64,000 bases of DNA. Origin: Nitrosomonas ureae. Its GTDB lineage: Bacteria; Pseudomonadota; Gammaproteobacteria; Burkholderiales; Nitrosomonadaceae. The translations under genes and the position numbers were made by a program. This document shows, in pieces, positions 25,716-33,596 of this stretch (position 1 is its first letter; the number at the start of each line of letters is the position of its first letter). A model generated the notes under the pieces. It worked only from the letters and a program-made list of their open reading frames with translations, searched no databases and was not told where the DNA came from. The stretch lies in contig NZ_FNUX01000007.1 of NCBI RefSeq assembly GCF_900108305.1, forward strand, positions 62,001 through 126,000, in the 5' to 3' direction.

Positions 25716-26660
25716 TCATTTCATTTCACTGCATGAAGCACCAAATCGAAAACAACTGTAACAGCGATGATGCTTCATACTTATCGGTTCTTGCAGACTC
25801 TCAGCCAATGTTTTCCCCAACGCATAATCGGCATCATCATCAACCAGCGTACACGCATAGACCTTGCACTCGCCGGCATTTTTTACCACCATGCGGCTGA
25901 AAGCGCACATGAATTTACGCCGGGTCGATTCGGTCTGATAATCCACCATGCAACTTTGTGTAATCTGAGGAGCAGGAACTGCGGCATTGGGTGGATAGAA
26001 TTCAGGAAATTCAATCCGCGGCAAATCTTCCGGCAAACCCGCACCGCGAAAGACCTCGGCAAAGCACTTGGCCACTTTACTTGCCGGCAAGCCGGCAATT
26101 TTCTGATTAGCTACGGATACACTGAATCCCATATCGTTCAAAGCGCATAAACCATCCAATGCCATGGAAAACATTCCTTCACCACGGCCTTTATCGTGCT
26201 CATGCGCCAGGAAATGATCCAAACTAACCCGGAAATGCACGGTATGAAAATGCTCACGCAATGATTCCAATTGCGGTAAACGCCTGATCAGTGGTTCCGT
26301 AGCATTGGTCAACACCATGCAAGGGCGATACTGTAACGCATGATCAAGAATTCGCACTATGTCCTTATTAATGAAAGGTTCTCCTCCGGTAAAGGAAAAT
26401 TGCTTAACACCCAGAGCCATCGCTTCGTCAATAAACGGTTTAACATCATCGAGACGCATGAGCTGCAGACGATCATCACCCGGTTTTGATCCTTCCAGGC
26501 AAAAAGGGCAAGCCAGATTACACGCGGTACCGGTATGAAACCACAGTTCTTCTAAAGCATGCGAACGGATAAAGCCACGCGGCTTATCGTCGTGTGTGAC
26601 GTACCATGACCTAGAACGAGCATGAAATTTTTCGGATGCAGATAAAACAGTAGCATTCAT
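25716..26660 (-). CDS. Radical SAM protein with SPASM-like C-terminus
   Basis: A 314-residue radical SAM enzyme. The 4Fe-4S motif is CNLACPFC (CxxxCxxC, about residues 49-56), preceded by ELWFHTGTA and followed by the SAM-binding SFTGGEPFINKD (about 91-102). The C-terminus has clustered Cys (CKVYACTLVDDD and CYSCFRFGASC), as in SPASM or twitch domains that hold an extra Fe-S cluster. It is the last gene of the operon. The ATG at 26660 lies 2 nt beyond the ArsM stop; a GTG four codons upstream would overlap it. Radical SAM partner proteins of ArsM, such as ArsS, make arsenosugar precursors, but this protein does not look like ArsS. Its reaction is unknown. Confidence 0.85.
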   Translation of the reverse strand: MNATVLSASEKFHARSRSWYVTHDDKPRGFIRSHALEELWFHTGTACNLACPFCLEGSKPGDDRLQLMRLDDVKPFIDEAMALGVKQFSFTGGEPFINKDIVRILDHALQYRPCMVLTNATEPLIRRLPQLESLREHFHTVHFRVSLDHFLAHEHDKGRGEGMFSMALDGLCALNDMGFSVSVANQKIAGLPASKVAKCFAEVFRGAGLPEDLPRIEFPEFYPPNAAVPAPQITQSCMVDYQTESTRRKFMCAFSRMVVKNAGECKVYACTLVDDDADYALGKTLAESLQEPISMKHHRCYSCFRFGASCSEMK

Positions 26661-26662
26661 GC

Positions 26663-27709
26663 TCAACAACACCCGCTGGTTCGCTCACTGGTGGTTGCAT
26701 CAGCAAACGGAATGCCCATGCCACAACCTGGAAAAATACCGAAGTGCCGGTCAAAGTTGCCATAAAAATCGAAATGCTCCCTGAATCGCGTGTCATGCAG
26801 CATGCGCCAGGTATTGCCACACACTGGAAACTGCTTGCCTGTTTCAATGAAATGATGCTTATCCAGCCGGAAGGCATGAGGGTAATGGGGAATCGTGCCT
26901 CTATATACCACCGCTTGCCCATGATCCTCACAAGCTGGTTCCAGATCGCGCAATTTGAACAACCTATACGTTGCGGAATAAAAACGAATACTGCCAATCT
27001 TGTCTGATAATTCAGGATTATTAGTGTCAATTGATCGATCATCGACCAAACGTGGATCGGAAAAGCCATTCTTGCGCGCCAATTGCAAAAAATCATTCCA
27101 ATATAGTGCACCGCTCAAGCATTCGCCATACAACACCGGATCATGCGTCAATGCCGCTGGTATGCGGCGATCGCTGTAGACATCGGAAAAATACAATTCG
27201 CCTCCGGGCTTCAATACACGAAAGGCTTCACGTAATACCGCCGCCTTATCCGGCGCCAGATTAATAACGCAATTCGATACGATCAAATCCATGCTGGCAT
27301 CCGCCAATTCAAGTTCGTGCAACCGTTCGATATAGCCTTGCAGGAAGCGCACATTGCTGCGTTTGTAACCAAAGGCTTTCTGATGATATTTGTCATGCTG
27401 ACGTGCAACCGCCAATTGCTCCTCAGTCATATCCACGCCGACAATTCGTCCTTTTTCTCCGACCAACTGCGAGAGCACATACACATCCCTCCCCGCACCG
27501 CATCCCAAATCCAGAATGGTTAATCCCTCCAGTAATTCAGGCAGCACCAGGCCACAGCCATAATAGCGCGCTCGCACTTCCGCATGCACCCGGTTCAGCA
27601 GTGGTTTTACAAAATACGGCAACCCGGTATCGGTGCAACATGCATTCGTCAATAAATCCTGAGTACCCGTGAGAGTTTCGCCATAATATTTTTGCACGCT
27701 CTCTTGCAT
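26663..27709 (-). CDS. arsM: Arsenite S-adenosylmethionine methyltransferase (ArsM-like)
   Basis: A 348-residue SAM methyltransferase. Motif I is LDLGCGAGRDVYVLS (about residues 70-84). The arsenic-binding Cys positions of ArsM are present: TNACCTDTG (Cys24-Cys25 region), SNCVINLAPDK (about 145-155) and GECLSGALYW (about 195-204). The C-terminal extension (about 230-348) also matches ArsM rather than generic methyltransferases. It would convert As(III) to methylated arsenicals in the cytoplasm. AGAGGAAA precedes the ATG. It lies 40 nt after the glycosyltransferase stop and is directly followed by the radical SAM gene. Confidence 0.92.
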   Translation of the reverse strand: MQESVQKYYGETLTGTQDLLTNACCTDTGLPYFVKPLLNRVHAEVRARYYGCGLVLPELLEGLTILDLGCGAGRDVYVLSQLVGEKGRIVGVDMTEEQLAVARQHDKYHQKAFGYKRSNVRFLQGYIERLHELELADASMDLIVSNCVINLAPDKAAVLREAFRVLKPGGELYFSDVYSDRRIPAALTHDPVLYGECLSGALYWNDFLQLARKNGFSDPRLVDDRSIDTNNPELSDKIGSIRFYSATYRLFKLRDLEPACEDHGQAVVYRGTIPHYPHAFRLDKHHFIETGKQFPVCGNTWRMLHDTRFREHFDFYGNFDRHFGIFPGCGMGIPFADATTSERTSGCC

Positions 27710-27749
27710 TATGTTTCCTCTTATTGAATGGTTTGTACCATTATGTCAT

Positions 27750-28439
27750 TCACGAACCAATTTTAGAACGATATCTTGCGGCAAGTTCCTGCGGTCTGGC
27801 GCCACGCATAAAATTCCAGGCCAGCCTGCGATTATGCCAGGTACGCCGCCACCAGCCATCACGCTGCCAACGGCGCGAATCTACAAAAACAGGCTCGGAC
27901 AAAGATACAAACTTACCACAACGGCGGACTGATCGCACCAAAGGCACTTCCTCGAATAACGGCCAAGGTGCATGTCCGCCGGTTTGTTGATAAATTGAAC
28001 GCTTGATAAAAATCCCCTGGTCACCGTAGGGAACGCCAAAGCGGCATCGCAGCGCAATCGCCGGTTCCAGGATAAAAGCTTGCCAGGCACGCGGTTTGGC
28101 AAAGCGAAACCGAAAATAACCACCGATCGCGCCTCGTGCTAACGCGCTTGATATCGCTCTGATTGAATCGGTTGAGAGTTGCGCATCCGCATGCAAAAAC
28201 CACAGCACATCACCCGTAGCCTGACTTGCGCCAATGCGCAATTGCTGCCCGCGGCAAGGATCACTCACCAACCGCTGCACCCTGAATTGTTTACAAATAT
28301 TTAAGCAGCAGGCGCTATTGGCAGCATCAACAACAATAATTTCGTACGGCTCATTCGGTAATTGCTGCAATTGCTCCAGTAGACGCGCTAATTCCCCATC
28401 ATCGTGATAGCAGGGAATGATGACGCTACACTTAACCAT
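27750..28439 (-). CDS. Family 2 glycosyltransferase (TIGR04283-like)
   Basis: A 229-residue GT-A glycosyltransferase starting at MVKCSVIIPCYHDDGELARLLEQL. The DxD-like segment is WFLHADAQL (about 90-98), and GIFIKRSIYQQTGG and LVRSVRRCGK follow, all typical of the short transferases that are paired with DUF2064 proteins and radical SAM genes (rSAM/selenodomain-associated transferase 2). The start overlaps the DUF2064 stop by 8 nt. An upstream in-frame start (28475) would overlap much more and is less likely. It is predicted to transfer a sugar or sugar-like group to a product of the neighbouring ArsM/radical SAM steps. Confidence 0.9.
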   Translation of the reverse strand: MVKCSVIIPCYHDDGELARLLEQLQQLPNEPYEIIVVDAANSACCLNICKQFRVQRLVSDPCRGQQLRIGASQATGDVLWFLHADAQLSTDSIRAISSALARGAIGGYFRFRFAKPRAWQAFILEPAIALRCRFGVPYGDQGIFIKRSIYQQTGGHAPWPLFEEVPLVRSVRRCGKFVSLSEPVFVDSRRWQRDGWWRRTWHNRRLAWNFMRGARPQELAARYRSKIGS

Positions 28440-29121
28440 AAGGTATTTCTGAAGACGAAACAATCGTATCAACAAGTTCCAGCAACATACGGCGCGCAGG
28501 CCGTTTATCCTGTCGCAGCAAACTACTCAACCTTATCAAATCTTTCAGCTCATCAACATCATGACCTTGTTTTATCGTCGTCACGGATTTTCCTGCATTG
28601 CGGCAAATGTCTCTCAAAGAGATGCCCAAGCGATCGCTGCTCCACGGCAAAACGCTCAGGTTTGGCCATGCACATCGATTTGCCATCAGCACAACGCCGC
28701 CATCCAGAGCGGGGATCAACACGATATCATGATGCTGCAGTGCGGCGCGCGCTGTCTCATAATCTACCGTAGTCAATCCTGGTGCGTCACTGCCAATAAA
28801 TATTAATTGCTCACCACCTTGCGCACGCAATGCCCGATCTAGCGCATTGAGCCGTTGCCCCAGATTTCCCGTCACCTGCGGCATAACAGTTACCGGAAAA
28901 TGAGTTGACAATGATAAGGCTTGCGCCCACTCCACGTCGCCCTGATCGGCGGGGGAAATGACTACCGGGCCCGGCCATGCCCTTGCATCTTCCAGTGCGC
29001 AGGCCAGTAATGCATCAGCAACTTTCCGAGCTGCTTTCACACCTAAGCTCGCAGCCAGCCTTTGCTTACCTACTCCGGGAGCCGACCGCTTGCACAGTAA
29101 AACAAGAATAACTTTGCTCAT
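28432..29121 (-). CDS. DUF2064 / TIGR04282 GT-A type transferase
   Basis: A 229-residue protein of the glycosyltransferase-A-like DUF2064 family: N-terminal VILVLLCKRSAPGVGKQRLAASLG (nucleotide-sugar site), the central FIGSDAPGLT motif with its acidic metal-binding residue (about 118-127), and ALDGGVVLMANR. It is the rSAM/selenodomain-associated transferase 1 type, commonly next to TIGR04283. It is the first gene of the operon. The natural substrate is not established for the family. In clusters with ArsM a role in making arsenosugars or arsenosugar lipids is plausible. Confidence 0.9.
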   Translation of the reverse strand: MSKVILVLLCKRSAPGVGKQRLAASLGVKAARKVADALLACALEDARAWPGPVVISPADQGDVEWAQALSLSTHFPVTVMPQVTGNLGQRLNALDRALRAQGGEQLIFIGSDAPGLTTVDYETARAALQHHDIVLIPALDGGVVLMANRCAWPNLSVLPWSSDRLGISLRDICRNAGKSVTTIKQGHDVDELKDLIRLSSLLRQDKRPARRMLLELVDTIVSSSEIPYG

Positions 29122-29466
29122 GTGATCATCAAGATAAATTCTCTCAGTTCAAAACCTTGCATGAAAAATAAGGAAATCACATCAAACCACTGCACTATTT
29201 AATATTTTACTCATAATAATCAAATAAATAAACTGAAATATACTATAAATTCGTCGCTCCTGATGCAGAAAATGCAGAATAACTACCTGTTACCTGAAAA
29301 AGTAGTGTTAGAATTCTGTCGTCTAGTCAATTAACCCTGTTTTAATCATGACATACCGGTTATGTGGCTTTGACGAGATTTGCCCTTTCCTCGCATTTCT
29401 TTGAATATGGCAAGTATGAAATAGAAATTATGATCAACTGACCAATTACTACAAAGGATATATAAA
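29122..29466. other. Divergent intergenic region
   Basis: An AT-rich gap with no gene. It should contain the promoters of the arsenic-type operon (minus) and of the carbonic-anhydrase-like gene (plus). A ribosome-binding site AAAGGA lies about 8 nt before the latter. I saw no ArsR-type palindrome that I would defend. Confidence 0.5.
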
Positions 29467-30450
29467 ATGTTTGAAAGTTTAAAGAATCTGTTAAAACATT
29501 TTACAGGCAGTCAAGAATCAGCCTCGGCTACTCCAGGTACCAGCACGCAGCAAGAAACGGCAACTTCATCAACTACCGATGAAGAAAGTAATGCTCAATA
29601 CATTACCCTGGGTCAATTCAATTTAGGCATAGGGTCTATTGGACCTGACAATCGCAACGATATTGACCGGAAAATTTTAAATGAAATGTATCAAGCCATC
29701 TCAGCCGGTTTGTTTAATGTTCCGGTAGACGGCTCAGTACCGGAAATATGTGTTGATGGCCGTACCGATAAAAGCGGCTATCGCAAAAGTGCTCCTTGTG
29801 CAGCCGGAGGTACATTAAGCATAGTGTACGGTGGCGATCTTGGAAGCAATTCAGCCGCCACTGACATCAATGAAGAACAGTTAACCACACAAACCATTAA
29901 CAAACTTAAAGAAAAGGGGCACCAGACTGGCGTACATGGCGACGATCATAGTGACTGCGGTTGCGGCGCATGCTCCAAAGCGCCGACGATATATCAGCAT
30001 ATCACCGAGCGCATTAATGATCTTGCTTCACTGACTAACCAACTGGGTATTAATATAACCGGATCAGAAAAAGAATCCATTGTTCAACAGGCCAAGAATC
30101 GCTTAAGTCAGGCAGGTTTCTTCGCTGAAAACAGGGCATCCATAATCCAGGCCGCGCAGGATACAGGCGCAGTCTATGAAGAGTTAACGGGGCAACACAA
30201 TGAATTAGGTATTGCTTTAAATACACGGGTGGGTACCACTGTGGATCGTTCTGCAATTCGTTCCAAATACGGACCACAATACGACATGTTTGTAGTTGAT
30301 GCCTGGGCATTCGGCAACGCGGCAAAGGATATCAATTCAACCGCTAATGGGGAAGATGAGCAACGCATCGCCAAAGCCATCACCCTGCAAAATGTAGCCA
30401 CTGCCTCGATTCTGGGTCATGGATCTTTACCCATTATCCCAATTGCATAA
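29467..30450 (+). CDS. Cadmium-type (zeta) carbonic anhydrase-like protein
   Basis: A 327-residue protein without a signal peptide. The first 45 residues are a Ser/Thr-rich low-complexity tail. The core contains ICVDGR (Cys95), SAPCAAGGTLSIVYGGDL and TGVHGDDHSDCGCGACSKAP (His157, His161, Cys164, Cys166, Cys169). A Cys-then-His-then-Cys arrangement within CVDGR / GVHGDD / CGCGAC fits the metal site of cadmium carbonic anhydrases (CDCA), which interconvert CO2 and bicarbonate. The assignment is from motif memory. In a carbon-fixing chemolithotroph such an enzyme would be useful, but no carboxysome genes are in the window. It is monocistronic. Confidence 0.55.
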   Translation: MFESLKNLLKHFTGSQESASATPGTSTQQETATSSTTDEESNAQYITLGQFNLGIGSIGPDNRNDIDRKILNEMYQAISAGLFNVPVDGSVPEICVDGRTDKSGYRKSAPCAAGGTLSIVYGGDLGSNSAATDINEEQLTTQTINKLKEKGHQTGVHGDDHSDCGCGACSKAPTIYQHITERINDLASLTNQLGINITGSEKESIVQQAKNRLSQAGFFAENRASIIQAAQDTGAVYEELTGQHNELGIALNTRVGTTVDRSAIRSKYGPQYDMFVVDAWAFGNAAKDINSTANGEDEQRIAKAITLQNVATASILGHGSLPIIPIA

Positions 30451-30493
30451 CTCGGGCTTGTGAGACATTATCGGGACGAATTCTATCTCGAAC

Positions 30494-30523
30494 CACCTCT
30501 CCGTGGACTGTCACGGGGAGGTG
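30494..30523 (+). terminator. Long hairpin after the carbonic anhydrase-like gene
   Basis: CACCTCTCCGTG and CACGGGGAGGTG pair over 12 bp (one G-T) around a 6-nt loop, about 45 nt past the stop. There is no T run directly after, so it is either a weak terminator or an mRNA-stabilising stem. Confidence 0.6.
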
Positions 30524-30647
30524 CGCATCGCTGTGATGTTGTGATACTACCTCTTTTTGCATTTTATCCGTTTATCAATCTTAGAATCAAAATACAAGAG
30601 ATTTTAATAATTTATTTCAAACAGTTGCACGGTACGGGCGATATCGA

Positions 30648-31103
30648 TCAGGTGTCGGTTTGAGCAAATTGCACGCGCGCGGGCAAATTCAGAATAGCGT
30701 CAGCATTACTGCTTGAAAATACTTGTTCAGCTGCTTGCTGCCAAGGCAGCCAGACATAATTCAAATGTTCCCTGGCCGATATTCTAATCGGCGTTACTTC
30801 CGGCAAACGTAAACCGAATACATGCTCAGTGTTGAATCTTACATCAGGTCCATAACGCCAGCGCCATTCCTGGTAAATTTCATATCGATTCTGAATCTGC
30901 CAATCGGTCAATTCATAATCAGCGGAATTGAGTCCTGTTTCTTCAGATACTTCCCGCATCGCAGTCTGAAGTAGCGTCTCTCCGGGATCCTGGCTGCCTG
31001 TAACCGATTGCCAGTAACCTGGATGATCCGCGCGTTCCAACAATAAAACCTGCAAATCAATCGCATGAATAACCACCAGCACGGAAACCGGAATCTTGTA
31101 CAT
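30648..31103 (-). CDS. nudB: Dihydroneopterin triphosphate diphosphatase
   Basis: A 151-residue Nudix hydrolase. The Nudix box GSQDPGETLLQTAMREVSEETGL (about residues 36-58) is complete. The N-terminus YKIPVSVLVVIHAIDLQVLLLERADHPGYWQSVTGS and the aromatic RYEIYQEWRWRYGPDV segment are typical of NudB. It removes pyrophosphate from dihydroneopterin triphosphate in folate synthesis. It is 11 nt after aspS, the usual arrangement in beta- and gammaproteobacteria. Confidence 0.92.
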   Translation of the reverse strand: MYKIPVSVLVVIHAIDLQVLLLERADHPGYWQSVTGSQDPGETLLQTAMREVSEETGLNSADYELTDWQIQNRYEIYQEWRWRYGPDVRFNTEHVFGLRLPEVTPIRISAREHLNYVWLPWQQAAEQVFSSSNADAILNLPARVQFAQTDT

Positions 31104-31114
31104 TAAAACAATGG

Positions 31115-32902
31115 CTATCCGCTACTTGATTTGGTATCAACCTGACGTAAGCGAATATTAAGTTCCTTCAATTGCTTTTCATCGACAGTGCTGGGCGCAT
31201 GAGTCAGCAGGCATTGCGCACGCTGGGTTTTAGGGAACGCAATGACGTCACGAATAGATTCTGAGCCGGTCATCATGGTCAGAATACGATCCAAGCCAAA
31301 TGCAATGCCGCCATGCGGCGGAGCGCCGTACTGAAGCGCTTCCAGCAGAAAACCAAATTTTTCCTGCGCTTCCTGTTCGGAAATATTTAAAGCACGGAAT
31401 ACCTTGGACTGGACATCCTGGCGATGAATCCGGACTGAGCCGCCGCCAATTTCGGAGCCATTCAGAACCATATCGTAAGCCTTGGAAAGCGCCTGGCCGG
31501 GATCGGTTTCGAGCAAATCCTCATGCCCATCAGCCGGTGATGTAAAAGGATGGTGCAACGCCTGCCAGCGATTTTCTTCCTCATCCCGCTCGAACATCGG
31601 AAAATCAATTACCCATAACGGCTTCCATTCCGATTCGGCATGACCGTGCTGATGACCAACCTTGATGCGCAATGCGCCTAAAGATTCATTGACGATTTTG
31701 GTCTTGTCCGCACCGAAAAAAATCAAGTCGCCATCCTGAGCCTTAGTACGGGCAAGAATGTTTTGAATTGTAGCTTCCGGCAGAAATTTCAGAATCGGCG
31801 ACTGCAATCCTTCCAAACCATCGGAGAGGCGGTTAATCTTGATATAAGCCAAGCCCTTGGCGCCGTAGATAGCCACAAAAGCCGTATAATCATCAATCTC
31901 CTTGCGTGACAATTCACCGCCATTAGGTACACGTAAGGCCGCCACCCGTCCGTCCGGTTTTTCCGCTGCCTCACGGAAAACCTTGAAAGGAACATCTCTC
32001 ATGATGTCGGTCAGCTCGGTAAATTCCAGTGGAATGCGCAAGTCCGGTTTATCGGAACCATATTTGAACATAGCCTCGGCATAGGTCAATCGCGGGAATG
32101 GGTTGGGTAAATCCACATTGCTCACATTCTTGAATAATCCGCGCATCATCTCTTCCATCAGAGACATGATTTCATTCTCTGACAGAAATGAAGTTTCAAT
32201 ATCGATCTGGGTAAACTCAGGCTGCCGGTCCGCGCGCAAATCTTCATCACGAAAACAACGGGTAATCTGATAATAGCGATCAAAACCTGACACCATTAGA
32301 AGCTGCTTGAACAACTGTGGTGATTGCGGCAAGGCAAAAAAATGCCCGGCATTTACCCGTGACGGCACCAGATAGTCGCGCGCGCCTTCCGGTGTGGATT
32401 TGGTCAGCATTGGCGTTTCAATATCCAGAAACCCATGTTGATCCAGAAATATGCGAACCGCCATGGCAACCTTATGACGCAAACGGAGATTCGATTGCAT
32501 CGCCGGACGGCGCAGATCCAGATAGCGATGTTCCAACCGCACGACTTCACTGATATTATCGTCATCCATCAAAAATGGCGGCGTCAATGAAATGTTCAAA
32601 ACCTCAATAGCCGCCACCAGGATCTCGATTTCACCGCTGACCAAAGACGTGTTGATCGTTCCTTCAGGCCGTCTTCGTACCTTACCGGTAATTTTCAGTA
32701 CATATTCATTGCGTATTTTTTCCGCTGCCTGAAACGTTTCCACGTTATCGGGATCGCATACCACCTGCACCAGACCTTCGCGATCACGCAGATCAATGAA
32801 TATCACGCCTCCGTGATCCCTGCGCCGGTGCACCCAACCAAAGAGAGTTACTGTTTTATCTAGATATTCGGCATTAATGGCGCCACAGTAATTTGTACGC
32901 AT
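31115..32902 (-). CDS. aspS: Aspartyl-tRNA synthetase
   Basis: A 595-residue class II synthetase. The N-terminal OB-fold anticodon domain begins [32 protein letters not shown]. Motif 2 is [18 protein letters not shown], and motif 3 is [13 protein letters not shown] near the C-terminus. The bacterial GAD insertion (about 290-420) is present, as is [12 protein letters not shown]. Length is the usual one. Many bacteria without GatCAB-independent Asn charging use a nondiscriminating form; the sequence alone does not let me decide. It sits between the FmdB-like gene and nudB on the minus strand. Confidence 0.97.
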   Translation of the reverse strand: MRTNYCGAINAEYLDKTVTLFGWVHRRRDHGGVIFIDLRDREGLVQVVCDPDNVETFQAAEKIRNEYVLKITGKVRRRPEGTINTSLVSGEIEILVAAIEVLNISLTPPFLMDDDNISEVVRLEHRYLDLRRPAMQSNLRLRHKVAMAVRIFLDQHGFLDIETPMLTKSTPEGARDYLVPSRVNAGHFFALPQSPQLFKQLLMVSGFDRYYQITRCFRDEDLRADRQPEFTQIDIETSFLSENEIMSLMEEMMRGLFKNVSNVDLPNPFPRLTYAEAMFKYGSDKPDLRIPLEFTELTDIMRDVPFKVFREAAEKPDGRVAALRVPNGGELSRKEIDDYTAFVAIYGAKGLAYIKINRLSDGLEGLQSPILKFLPEATIQNILARTKAQDGDLIFFGADKTKIVNESLGALRIKVGHQHGHAESEWKPLWVIDFPMFERDEEENRWQALHHPFTSPADGHEDLLETDPGQALSKAYDMVLNGSEIGGGSVRIHRQDVQSKVFRALNISEQEAQEKFGFLLEALQYGAPPHGGIAFGLDRILTMMTGSESIRDVIAFPKTQRAQCLLTHAPSTVDEKQLKELNIRLRQVDTKSSSG

Positions 32903-32978
32903 AATTGTTTCAAGGGTCTAAGTAGTGAGATCGATAATTTCTGGTTTGATCACCGCGATATGATGACGCTCAGGTCAA

Positions 32979-33293
32979 TCAATCAACGGCTGTTGCAGTC
33001 GTTGCCGGACTGCTCTCTTTTTTCGCAGCTGCATCCGCAGCTGCAGGTGGTGCTGATGGCGTACTTTCGGTACTTTCCTTCGCAGCAGGTTTAGTCTCTG
33101 CTGGTTTCGTCTTATTTTTAAAATCAGTTACGTACCAACCGCTGCCCTTCAATTGAAATCCCGCAGCAGAAATCAGCTTGGTATAGTTATTACTGCCGCA
33201 CACAGGGCATGCGGCAATGGGTGCATCGCTAATCTTTTGCAAATGCTCTTTCTCGGCACCGCATGAATTGCAAAGATATTCATAAATAGGCAT
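32979..33293 (-). CDS. FmdB-family zinc ribbon protein
   Basis: A 104-residue protein starting MPIYEYLCNSCGAEKEHLQKISDAPIAACPVCGSNNYTKLISAAGFQLKGSGWYVTDFK. Two CxxC knuckles (CNSC and CPVC) form the zinc ribbon of the FmdB/regulatory-protein family. The C-terminal half is a low-complexity Ala/Lys/Thr/Ser tail. GGAGG 8 nt before this ATG fixes the start; longer upstream frames are not supported. In many betaproteobacteria it precedes aspS. The function is unknown, with a proposed role as a small regulator. Confidence 0.9.
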   Translation of the reverse strand: MPIYEYLCNSCGAEKEHLQKISDAPIAACPVCGSNNYTKLISAAGFQLKGSGWYVTDFKNKTKPAETKPAAKESTESTPSAPPAAADAAAKKESSPATTATAVD

Positions 33294-33596
33294 AGAGACC
33301 TCCAACAATCCAAAATTGAGAAACCGGGGATTATACCTTAACCTGTTTTGTTTTAAGTATGCAATCGCTACGAAACGGGAAATCATACTCACCACAATGA
33401 ATTCTATTTTTTCGGTTACCGTTAATGCGCCGCATGGTATCAAAATTGTCATAATGCCGATGAATTGTGTTTCATTTACACCTACAGACAGGAAAAACCC
33501 ACTGTCCGCACGTGACTTTATTGGATCAAAATTATATATTATGGCCAGAATCGTTTATTTATCCGCCCAGTCGCACTTATCTTCAGGAAGATTGCC

